A stretch of 5,032 bases of DNA from an uncultured Candidatus Melainabacteria bacterium (lineage in GTDB: Bacteria; Cyanobacteriota; Vampirovibrionia; Gastranaerophilales; Gastranaerophilaceae). The notes under the pieces were generated by a model, which saw nothing but the letters and a program-made list of their open reading frames with translations, did no database searches and was not told the DNA's origin. Of this stretch, positions 1 through 4,937 are shown one piece after another (positions within the stretch are counted from its first letter, which is position 1; every line of letters begins with the position of its first letter). The position numbers and the translations under genes were made by a program. The DNA lies in assembly GCA_934675695.1 (NCBI GenBank), contig CAKURN010000125.1, forward strand, positions 1 through 5,032. Reading direction: 5' to 3'.

Positions 1-59
1 CTGCCTGACATGGTACGATACTGTAGATCATCGCCATATCTGTTCTGTCTGTATATTTA
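1..59 (+). other. Segment where upstream flgI coding sequence is expected but not readable
   Basis: The downstream reading frame is clearly FlgI, and normal FlgI proteins continue upstream with a conserved segment of the type A-R-T-G-T-I-V-M-G. In the FlgI frame this stretch has a TGA at 6-8 and a TAG at 24-26. Short echoes of the expected protein remain (G-T-I at 12-20), but no frame gives a convincing FlgI match. It is also visibly richer in G and C than the bases after it. A low-quality or chimeric contig end is the simplest explanation; a genuinely decayed flgI is the alternative. Confidence 0.45.
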
Positions 60-323
60 ATGCCTGCTGCTGTTGCCCATGGTTCAATTACCGTTAAGAT
101 TTTATCAGAGGTAGAACCTATTTCTAACAATCCAAATGACCTCAATGCAGGAGTTCAATACACTGAAAAACAAGGCTCTTTGGTGGAAATGGAAGCAAAT
201 TCCAGCCTTTCTGATTTGGTTGCAGCATTGAATGAAATAGGTGTAACACCTTATGAATTGATTGCAATATTGCAAGCACTAGCAAATGCAGGCAGTTTGC
301 AAGCAGAATTGGAAATAATTTAA
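60..323 (+). CDS. flgI: Flagellar P-ring protein FlgI, C-terminal fragment
   Basis: FlgI is secreted to the periplasm and polymerises into the P-ring, the bushing around the flagellar rod in the peptidoglycan layer. The 87 residues from 60 match the C-terminus of the family. P-A-A-V-A-H-G-S-I-T-V at residues 2-12 corresponds to the usual P-V-A-V-A-H-G-N-L-T-V. The segment S-L-S-D-L-V-A-A-L-N-E-I-G-V-T-P at 49-64 is followed by I-A-I-L-Q-A and A-G-S-L-Q-A-E-L at 69-84, the nearly invariant end of the family. Full-length FlgI is about 350-370 residues, so roughly three quarters is missing. The ATG at 60 is not a believable biological start: it lies inside the domain and has no ribosome binding site, so it only marks where the readable frame begins. 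The frame is closed upstream by TAG at 24-26. flgJ follows after 27 bases. Confidence 0.9.
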   Translation: MPAAVAHGSITVKILSEVEPISNNPNDLNAGVQYTEKQGSLVEMEANSSLSDLVAALNEIGVTPYELIAILQALANAGSLQAELEII

Positions 324-333
324 TAAAAATTTT

Positions 334-350
334 AAAAAGGTAAGTAAAAA
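334..350 (+). promoter_or_regulatory. flgJ ribosome binding site, AGGTAAGTAA type
   Basis: An A-rich leader with the core AGGTAAGTAA at 338-347 sits directly before the flgJ ATG at 351. The same ten bases occur before flgN (1001-1010), and a shortened form (AGGTAA) occurs before the gene at 693. The position and AGG core support use as a Shine-Dalgarno region and fix the flgJ start. GGTAAGTAAAA at 339-349 is exactly complementary to 3950-3960 downstream of flgL. Confidence 0.65.
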
Positions 351-683
351 ATGCAAAATTATGTAAATTCAATAGGCACAAGCTATATGAACACGAGTTC
401 AGATTTAGCCGAAATAGAAAAGATAAAACGTGGTTCAAAATCAGAAAAAGAACAGTTAGAAAAAGTTTCAAAAGAATTTGAATCTATTTTCGTTGCAAAA
501 ATGCTAAATGAATTAGACAAAACTGTAGACAAAGAAGGCTCTTTGTTTCAAGAAAGTAAATATTTAGATAATTTAAAATCATTTATGTATAATGATATAG
601 CCCGCACTATTGCGAACAACCCGCAAACGAGCATTGGCATTGCAAAACAAATGTATACTCAATTGGAAAAAACTGTAAAATAG
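351..683 (+). CDS. flgJ: Flagellar rod-binding protein FlgJ, single-domain form
   Basis: FlgJ caps the growing flagellar rod in the periplasm and helps rod subunits assemble. The 110-residue protein has a polar N-terminal region (residues 1-37), then the rod-binding domain at about 38-106: K-E-F-E-S-I-F-V-A-K-M-L-N-E-L at 41-55, a loop with E-G-S-L-F-Q-E-S at 62-69, and D-I-A-R-T-I-A-N-N at 82-90. The last part, S-I-G-I-A-K-Q-M-Y-T-Q-L, matches the usual amphipathic end of the domain. The peptidoglycan hydrolase domain of the enterobacterial 313-residue FlgJ is absent. This is common outside gamma- and beta-proteobacteria, where a separate muramidase clears the wall, so it is not evidence of truncation. 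The start is supported by the ribosome binding site 334-350; the downstream ATG at codon 13 lacks one. Position after flgI is the usual order. Confidence 0.9.
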   Translation: MQNYVNSIGTSYMNTSSDLAEIEKIKRGSKSEKEQLEKVSKEFESIFVAKMLNELDKTVDKEGSLFQESKYLDNLKSFMYNDIARTIANNPQTSIGIAKQMYTQLEKTVK

Positions 684-687
684 GTAA
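682..687 (+). promoter_or_regulatory. Ribosome binding site overlapping the flgJ stop codon
   Basis: AGGTAA begins inside the flgJ TAG stop (681-683) and lies five bases before the ATG at 693. Ribosomes ending flgJ would cover this site, so translation of the next gene is probably coupled to flgJ. Confidence 0.55.
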
Positions 688-692
688 CAAAA

Positions 693-1001
693 ATGAATAT
701 AGACAATTCTACAAACATATCTTCAGTCGTTTCTCAATCGCTATCAAAATTAAATATAAATTCTTCAAATCGTTCATATAAATCAGGCGAAAAAGAACAA
801 AACGATGTTAAAATTGATAATAGTGAGCAACAAAATAATGTTTCAAAAGAAACAATAGAAGAAACTACTAGACCTAATTTTAATATTGATGTTGCAGAAA
901 TCCAAAAATATGCAAATTTAATGGGGGAGAATTTGACAATAGAAGATATAAACTATGGTCTAATGTACGGTAGGAGTGTAATTGCTGATTTCAGTGCATA
1001 A
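693..1001 (+). CDS. Small protein in the flgM position, possible divergent anti-sigma-28 factor
   Basis: The product has 102 residues, no signal peptide and no membrane segment. Residues 1-62 are dominated by Asn, Ser, Glu, Lys and Gln with almost no large hydrophobics, and look disordered. From 63 on there is an ordered-looking end: a predicted helix around I-D-V-A-E-I-Q-K-Y-A at 65-74, then L-T-I-E-D-I-N-Y-G-L-M-Y-G-R-S-V-I-A-D-F-S-A at 81-102. FlgM, which holds sigma-28 (FliA) inactive until the hook is finished and is then exported, is likewise about 65-105 residues, disordered in its N-terminal half and helical in its C-terminal half. The gene order flgI-flgJ-flgM-flgN-flgK is known from Campylobacter. 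However, the typical FlgM ending (a lysine/valine helix followed by S-G-x-Y and a terminal I-A-x-K-L-L) is not recognisable. Size, architecture and position favour a FlgM-like role; sequence does not prove it. It is nine bases from each neighbour, so it belongs to the operon. Confidence 0.55.
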   Translation: MNIDNSTNISSVVSQSLSKLNINSSNRSYKSGEKEQNDVKIDNSEQQNNVSKETIEETTRPNFNIDVAEIQKYANLMGENLTIEDINYGLMYGRSVIADFSA

Positions 1002-1010
1002 GGTAAGTAA
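1000..1010 (+). promoter_or_regulatory. flgN ribosome binding site, AGGTAAGTAA type
   Basis: AAGGTAAGTAA starts within the TAA stop of the preceding gene (999-1001) and runs directly into the flgN ATG. It repeats the ten-base core found before flgJ. Overlap with the stop suggests translational coupling. GGTAAGTAAA at 1002-1011 is complementary to 3951-3960 in the 3' untranslated region after flgL. Confidence 0.6.
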
Positions 1011-1397
1011 ATGAAGTTTGAAGAAGTTTTATTAGAATACGAAAATCTAAAACAAAATTTGCTTGATAGAAAACAAGCAATAATAAAAAGAAATATAGAC
1101 CTTATTTCAAAACTCGATAACGAGCTTGTTGTTATTGCGGACAAAATCAAAAAATTCGACATTTCTAACAATAATTTTACAGATGAAGAAAAAGCCCAAC
1201 TAAAAACCCTGGGAAAAGAAATTAAAAAACTCCAAGAAAATAACGAAATATTAATAAAATATTCGCTAGATGTTATAAATAACACATTATCAGGAATATT
1301 AAATATAATATACAAAGACAAAAACACATACAATTCAAAAGGATTGAATTGTAATGGAGATGAAACTCCATTTTCTTCAATAATTGAAGAAGCATAG
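1011..1397 (+). CDS. flgN: Flagellar export chaperone FlgN
   Basis: FlgN is a cytosolic chaperone that binds the C-terminal ends of FlgK and FlgL and delivers them to the flagellar export apparatus. The 128-residue product is almost entirely helical and charged. Long coiled-coil-like helices run from about 2-48 and 58-105, with many Lys, Glu, Leu and Ile. The second helix contains N-N-E-I-L-I-K-Y-S-L-D-V-I-N-N-T-L at 77-93. It is followed by Y-N-S-K-G at 107-111, the short aromatic/glycine motif often seen near the end of the FlgN family. Length matches the usual 130-160 residues. The sequence alone is weakly conserved, but its place directly before both client genes makes the call strong. 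The last 70 bases of the gene form three successive inverted repeats. The flgK ATG lies 19 bases beyond the stop. Confidence 0.8.
   Translation: MKFEEVLLEYENLKQNLLDRKQAIIKRNIDLISKLDNELVVIADKIKKFDISNNNFTDEEKAQLKTLGKEIKKLQENNEILIKYSLDVINNTLSGILNIIYKDKNTYNSKGLNCNGDETPFSSIIEEA
1329..1392 (+). repeat. Three consecutive inverted repeats (potential RNA hairpins) before flgK
   Basis: Hairpin 1 has 10-base perfect arms, TACAATTCAA at 1329-1338 and TTGAATTGTA at 1344-1353, with loop AAGGA. Hairpin 2 has 7-base perfect arms, AATGGAG at 1353-1359 and CTCCATT at 1366-1372, with loop ATGAAA; it shares base 1353 with hairpin 1. Hairpin 3 has 8-base perfect arms, TTCTTCAA at 1373-1380 and TTGAAGAA at 1384-1391, with loop TAA and one more possible G-U pair (1372-1392). 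They lie inside the flgN coding sequence, end just before its stop, and stand nine bases upstream of the flgK Shine-Dalgarno region. None has a following T-run, so they are not a standard terminator. An RNA-level role is inference. Confidence 0.6.
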
Positions 1398-1400
1398 ACA

Positions 1401-1409
1401 AAAAAAGGA
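1401..1409 (+). promoter_or_regulatory. flgK ribosome binding site
   Basis: AAAAAAGGA lies seven bases before the ATG at 1417 and decides the flgK start. It rules out the upstream in-frame TTG at 1384, which would overlap flgN and add eleven residues not found in FlgK. AAAAAGGATTTTA at 1402-1414 is identical to 2953-2965 before flgL. Confidence 0.75.
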
Positions 1410-1416
1410 TTTTATT

Positions 1417-2946
1417 ATGTCGCTTGGTCAAAGTTTAAATATATCGCAAAATGCACTCAAAAATAACCAATACGCACTAACGGTTGTTTCTCATAACGTT
1501 GCAAACTTAAATACAGAAGGTTACACCAGAAAAAGAGTAAATTTTGAAGAAAGTGTAATCGGCAACTATGGTAGAGATGTTTATTCAAGAATAAAAAGCC
1601 TCAACGGCTCAACAATAACAGGTCTTGTTGATTATATGGACGAGGCTGCTTTGGGTGATATTGCAAAAACCAATTCAGAAGCTGAATACTATAACACATT
1701 AAATGACGCATTGAGTGGACTTGAGGATTTAGCAGATGCATTGGGCGATAATGGTCTAAACGCTCTATTAAATGACTTTTTCAAAGCTTCTGCAAATTTA
1801 GAACAATATCCGGATGATTTAACAATCAGACAACAATACGTTGCAGCTGCACAAAATGTCTGTGACAAATTTAACGAAGTTTCAAAAAAATACGATGATT
1901 ACCAAGAATCAATGATTTCTGATACACAAGACAACACAGAAACCGTAAACAGTTTGTTATCTCAAATTGCTCAGTCTAACGAAACCTACATGAAAAACGG
2001 CAAAGATTCTTCAACCCTAAATGCTACTTATGCCTTGATACAAGAATTGTCTTCTTATGTAAATGTAACGACTGACAAAAACGCAAACGGAACTTTAAAC
2101 GTCTATATTGGCAATATACAAGCTGTTCAAGGTTCAAAAGTAAACTATACTCTAGAATCAGAAGTTGATAGAACAGGAAATGGAAACATGTTGACATTTT
2201 CTCTAAAATCAACAGAAGATGAAAACTATGTCATTACAAGAGGTATTAACGAAGCAATAAAAGGCGGCAAAATCGGTGCAAGTCTTGAATTTCTGAATGG
2301 TACAAACGATAGCTACTTCAATATTACAGATATGAAAAATGCCTTAAACGAAGCAGCAAACGCTTTTGCTACTGAATTGAACAAAATTCAAACTTATGAC
2401 GATGGAGATGTTTTTGCGGCGAATATTACAACAGTAGATGGGGTAAATCAACTGGAAAAATCAACCGTTAATATGTTTATATCAAAAGACGGTCAACCTT
2501 TCAATGCTTCTAACATTACAGTAAATTCAGCAATAAAAGAAAATGTATTTTTGGTTGCAGCAGCAAGAATCGATACAAACAAATACGACAAAGACGCACA
2601 AGATTGGAAACTTGCTGTCGGAAATTCAACAAATGCTACAGAAATTACAGCTTTACAAAACAAAAAAATCTGTGATTATGGTGGCAAGCAAGATAACTGC
2701 ACATTGTCTGATTTTTTGAGTGCAATTTCTGCAAAAAATGGCTTAGATAAAGACGCAATAGATAACAAAGCCGGAACATATCAGGATTTGTTGGATTCAG
2801 CTTTAACGAATTATTCAAATTTGACAGGAGTCAATATTGATGAAGAAATCGCCGATTTGTTGAAATATCAAAGAGCTTATGAAGCTTCTGCCAAAGTTTT
2901 TTCAACAGTAGATGGTTTGTATGACACTATTTTGGGTATGGTATAA
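1417..2946 (+). CDS. flgK: Flagellar hook-associated protein 1, FlgK
   Basis: FlgK forms the first of the two junction rings between hook and filament outside the cell. It is exported through the flagellar type III apparatus with the help of FlgN. The start at 1417 gives 509 residues, within the usual range of about 450-650. The N-terminus is typical: M-S-L-G-Q-S-L-N-I-S-Q-N-A-L, then the axial-protein motif S-H-N-V-A-N-L-N-T-E-G-Y-T-R-K-R-V at 25-41. Residues 80-180 are helical, with the common L-N-A-L-L-N-D-F-F-K-A-S-A-N-L-E segment at 114-129. The middle (about 200-430) is Asn/Thr-rich and variable, as expected for surface-exposed domains. The C-terminus from 472, with N-I-D-E-E-I-A-D-L-L-K-Y-Q-R-A-Y-E-A-S-A-K-V at 473-494, is the conserved flagellar rod/hook C-terminal domain. 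Three cysteines are present (149, 419, 428), unusual for an axial flagellar protein. No signal peptide is seen or needed. flgL follows after 23 bases. Confidence 0.95.
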   Translation: MSLGQSLNISQNALKNNQYALTVVSHNVANLNTEGYTRKRVNFEESVIGNYGRDVYSRIKSLNGSTITGLVDYMDEAALGDIAKTNSEAEYYNTLNDALSGLEDLADALGDNGLNALLNDFFKASANLEQYPDDLTIRQQYVAAAQNVCDKFNEVSKKYDDYQESMISDTQDNTETVNSLLSQIAQSNETYMKNGKDSSTLNATYALIQELSSYVNVTTDKNANGTLNVYIGNIQAVQGSKVNYTLESEVDRTGNGNMLTFSLKSTEDENYVITRGINEAIKGGKIGASLEFLNGTNDSYFNITDMKNALNEAANAFATELNKIQTYDDGDVFAANITTVDGVNQLEKSTVNMFISKDGQPFNASNITVNSAIKENVFLVAAARIDTNKYDKDAQDWKLAVGNSTNATEITALQNKKICDYGGKQDNCTLSDFLSAISAKNGLDKDAIDNKAGTYQDLLDSALTNYSNLTGVNIDEEIADLLKYQRAYEASAKVFSTVDGLYDTILGMV

Positions 2947-2952
2947 GTAATT

Positions 2953-2960
2953 AAAAAGGA
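2953..2960 (+). promoter_or_regulatory. flgL ribosome binding site
   Basis: AAAAAGGA lies nine bases before the flgL ATG. The surrounding 13 bases (2953-2965) duplicate the flgK leader at 1402-1414 exactly. Confidence 0.75.
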
Positions 2961-2969
2961 TTTTAAGAT

Positions 2970-3932
2970 ATGAGAATTTCAACGCAAACAATGAGCAATA
3001 TTGCAACAGGTTCTACATCAAATGCTTATGAAAAATACGCAAAAATTTTAGAAAAAATTACTTCTAATAAAAATTTTACAAAAATGTCAGAAAATGTTCC
3101 TGAAGCAAAAAAATTAATAAAAGCAAAAGACGAATTGGCACAGTTAGATGAATACCAAAGCAACATCAAAACAGCAACCAGCGAAATGGGGCTTGCTTAT
3201 GATGTATTAGGCGATTTGACGGATGAAATCGGACAAATAAATAATATCGTACTAGATGCTGCAAACGCTACAACAACCACTTCATCAGCAAAAGCAATGG
3301 CAACAGAAGTAAAAGAAAGAGTTGCAACTATTGTTGATCTTATGAACACAAAATATATGAAAAACTATATTTTTTCCGGTTCAAATGTCCAAACACCGGC
3401 TTATACCCTAGATGATGAAACAGGGGATGTTACGTATAACGGTTCATCAAAAGAAAACGGCGAAAGACTGCTAACAATAGCACAAGACACGACTTTTCAA
3501 TACAATTTAACAGGCGATAATATTTTTGGCAAAGTAACACTATACGATAAAACTACAGACGCAAACGGAAACGAAATTACTGTTGCTAGAGACACAGATT
3601 TCTTTACTGAAATGCAAGATTTAAACAAACTGTTAAATGCAGACACAATAGACCAAGACGCAATTAGAGATAAATTGAATGTACTAGACGCTGTAAGCAC
3701 AAATATAATCAATCAGACAGGTGATATTTCTGCAAAAGTTTCAAAACTCAATTCAGCTTCTTCTATCAATGATACAACAATAACAAACCTTACAGAGAAA
3801 AAAGTAGATATAGAAGAAGTAGACATCATAAAAGCTGCAACGGAATTGGCAAATGCTCAAAGCTCTCTACAAGCCAGTTACACCCTTACTTCTACAATTT
3901 TGAGAGGAAATACTTTGTTAGATTATCTATAA
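2970..3932 (+). CDS. flgL: Flagellar hook-associated protein 3, FlgL
   Basis: FlgL is the second junction protein, sitting between FlgK and the flagellin filament outside the cell; it is a FlgN client. The 320-residue product has the flagellin-like layout. An N-terminal helical domain (about 1-130) starts M-R-I-S-T-Q-T-M-S and contains the A-K-D-E-L-A-Q-L-D-E-Y-Q-S-N-I helix at 52-66. The FlgL signature K-N-Y-I-F-S-G-S-N at 131-139 comes next, then a beta-rich outer domain (about 140-250) with G-D-V-T-Y-N-G. The C-terminal helix ends in A-T-E-L-A-N-A-Q-S-S-L-Q-A-S-Y-T-L-T-S at 290-308. The motif Y-I-F-S-G and a length near 300 separate it from flagellin itself. It is the last gene of the operon: an intrinsic terminator begins 33 bases after its stop. 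Confidence 0.93.
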   Translation: MRISTQTMSNIATGSTSNAYEKYAKILEKITSNKNFTKMSENVPEAKKLIKAKDELAQLDEYQSNIKTATSEMGLAYDVLGDLTDEIGQINNIVLDAANATTTTSSAKAMATEVKERVATIVDLMNTKYMKNYIFSGSNVQTPAYTLDDETGDVTYNGSSKENGERLLTIAQDTTFQYNLTGDNIFGKVTLYDKTTDANGNEITVARDTDFFTEMQDLNKLLNADTIDQDAIRDKLNVLDAVSTNIINQTGDISAKVSKLNSASSINDTTITNLTEKKVDIEEVDIIKAATELANAQSSLQASYTLTSTILRGNTLLDYL

Positions 3933-3964
3933 AAAGTATTAAACAAAAATTTTACTTACCATTT
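3933..3964 (+). other. 3' untranslated leader to the flgL terminator, complementary to flgJ/flgN ribosome binding sites
   Basis: This short AT-rich stretch links the flgL stop to the terminator hairpin. TTTTACTTACC at 3950-3960 is the exact reverse complement of the flgJ ribosome binding region at 339-349, and ten of these bases also pair with 1002-1011 before flgN. The arrangement (single-stranded seed, then terminator) resembles 3'-UTR-derived small RNAs, but that is inference. Confidence 0.35.
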
Positions 3965-3994
3965 TCCCTTTTAAAAAAATAAAGGGATTTTTTT
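3965..3994 (+). terminator. Intrinsic terminator after flgL
   Basis: A 7-base perfect stem (TCCCTTT at 3965-3971 with AAAGGGA at 3981-3987) surrounds a 9-base A-rich loop and is followed at once by seven T residues (3988-3994). In the opposite direction there is no matching T-run, so it acts on + strand transcripts and closes the flagellar operon. Confidence 0.85.
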
Positions 3995-4032
3995 ATATTA
4001 TAGTTTATTTTTTTATTTTTGCAACAAAACAA

Positions 4033-4049
4033 ATGCTTTTTGAAAGCGT
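4033..4049. repeat. Small inverted repeat in the flgL-mlaE gap
   Basis: ATGCTTT at 4033-4039 and AAAGCGT at 4043-4049 pair over seven positions (one a G-T wobble) around TTG. It lies about 75 bases before mlaE in otherwise featureless AT-rich DNA. It could be an operator or a chance palindrome. Confidence 0.25.
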
Positions 4050-4110
4050 AAAATACTAATCCAAATAACTTAATTATTGTTATTGTTTCTATAAAAAATC
4101 ATTTTTTTAA

Positions 4111-4118
4111 TATAAAAT
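4111..4118 (+). promoter_or_regulatory. Possible -10 element of the mlaE promoter
   Basis: TATAAAAT resembles a sigma-70 -10 box and follows a terminator, so a promoter is needed somewhere in 3995-4124. No good -35 box lies 16-18 bases upstream; TTGTTT at 4083-4088 is 22 bases away. If used, transcription would start at about 4122-4125, almost at the mlaE ATG. In such AT-rich DNA this match has little statistical weight. Confidence 0.3.
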
Positions 4119-4124
4119 ATATGT

Positions 4125-4922
4125 ATGTTTGAAGTGAAAAAAACATTATCGTATTATGCTTTTTTGCTTTTTTTAAGACAAGTCCGAGAGTTTTTAGAAA
4201 CGCTCGGCAGTGTTGGTGTTAATTTTTTAAAAGTTTTAAAATATATTTTGTTGTTTAGAATAAACAAAGACGAACTCATTATCCAATCGAGAAGATTTGC
4301 GTTTGACAGTTTGCCGATTAGTTTGGCGATTGTAGGTATGACATCTTCTATTATTGCAATGCACCTTGCACCGGAACTAGCTAGACAAGGTGGTGCTGAT
4401 TATACAGGGAGTCTTTCGGCTCTTGTAATGGTTAGAGAATTGGCAGTTGTGATGAGTGGTTTTGCGATTATATCAATGATAGGGTCTTCTTTTGCGTCAG
4501 AAATAGCCTCTATGGCAGTAACAGAACAGATTTCTGCTATGCAAGTATTAAAAGTTGATCCTATAGAATATCTTATTGTGCCGAGAGTTGTTGCAGGGAT
4601 TTTGTTTATGCCTGTGATTTTCGTTATTTCAACGACTTTTGGGCTTATTTGTTCAGGGTATGTATCTCATTGGACAGCTGAGTTGAGTTTGTTGAATTAC
4701 ATTACTTCTTTGTGGCATGGGCTTTATATTCGTGATATTTTTATTGCGATATTAAAAGCTTCTGTCTTTGGAGGAACAATCGCTCTTATCAGTTCTTCTT
4801 GCGGATATATGGTTAGAGGTGGTGCTAAAGAGGTTGGGCTAGCTACCACAAAAGCCGTTGTGTGGTCTTTTTTGGCTATTGCGGTGTGGGATTTTATTTT
4901 TGCTTCCGTTTTTTATTTGTAG
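4125..4922 (+). CDS. mlaE: MlaE-family phospholipid transport ABC permease
   Basis: This is the inner-membrane permease of an Mla/TGD-type importer, which works with an ATPase (MlaF) and a substrate-binding MCE protein (MlaD) to move phospholipids between the outer and inner membranes. The 265 residues match the family's usual 250-265. A short amphipathic N-terminal part (about 10-45) is followed by D-S-L-P-I-S-L-A-I-V-G-M-T-S at 61-74, matching the family's S-L-P-I-V segment. Then come the conserved stretch G-S-L-S-A-L-V-M-V-R-E-L-A-V-V-M at 95-110, and I-G-S-S-F-A-S-E-I-A-S-M-A-V-T-E-Q-I-S-A-M at 119-139. The E-Q-I-x-A-M part is the cytoplasmic coupling helix that contacts the ATPase, followed by D-P-I-E-Y-L-I-V-P-R-V at 145-155. 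Further hydrophobic helices lie at about 155-180, 205-228 and 245-264, and the end has G-G-A-K-E-V-G-L-A-T-T-K-A-V-V at 232-246. No Shine-Dalgarno sequence precedes the ATG. The partner ATPase starts 15 bases downstream. Confidence 0.9.
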   Translation: MFEVKKTLSYYAFLLFLRQVREFLETLGSVGVNFLKVLKYILLFRINKDELIIQSRRFAFDSLPISLAIVGMTSSIIAMHLAPELARQGGADYTGSLSALVMVRELAVVMSGFAIISMIGSSFASEIASMAVTEQISAMQVLKVDPIEYLIVPRVVAGILFMPVIFVISTTFGLICSGYVSHWTAELSLLNYITSLWHGLYIRDIFIAILKASVFGGTIALISSSCGYMVRGGAKEVGLATTKAVVWSFLAIAVWDFIFASVFYL

Positions 4923-4937
4923 ATTTTGTGGGTGAAA

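Noticed and set aside
142..471. Long open frame on the minus strand across the flgI-flgJ junction
   Set aside because: It is antisense to two well-supported genes, and its Leu/Phe-rich product is what the reverse of A-rich coding DNA gives. The same holds for minus-strand frames at 953-1333, 2024-2212 and 3497-3712.
351..683. Lack of a muramidase domain in FlgJ as evidence of truncation
   Set aside because: Single-domain FlgJ of about 100 residues is normal in many phyla, and the stop is followed closely by an intact next gene.
1094..1120. CGATAA at 1115-1120 as a sigma-28 -10 element inside flgN
   Set aside because: There is no TAAAGTTT-like -35 at the required distance (1094-1101 reads TATAGACC), and it lies in the middle of a coding sequence.
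1113..1124. Inverted repeat CTCG-ATAA-CGAG inside flgN
   Set aside because: The arms are only four bases and do not extend; there is no T-run and no nearby gene start.
1384..1416. In-frame TTG that would extend FlgK by eleven residues and overlap flgN
   Set aside because: The extension (starting K-K-H-R-Q-K-K) is not part of FlgK, whose N-terminus starts at M-S-L-G. The AAAAAAGGA site is placed for the ATG at 1417.
3136..3152. TGGCAC as a sigma-54 -24 element inside flgL
   Set aside because: No GC dinucleotide is found at the required -12 spacing, and the site is internal to flgL.
4093..4107. A-run/T-run palindrome AAAAAAT-C-ATTTTTT before mlaE
   Set aside because: It has no G-C pairs in the stem and a minimal loop; in DNA this AT-rich it is expected by chance. 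It is neither a convincing terminator nor a convincing operator.
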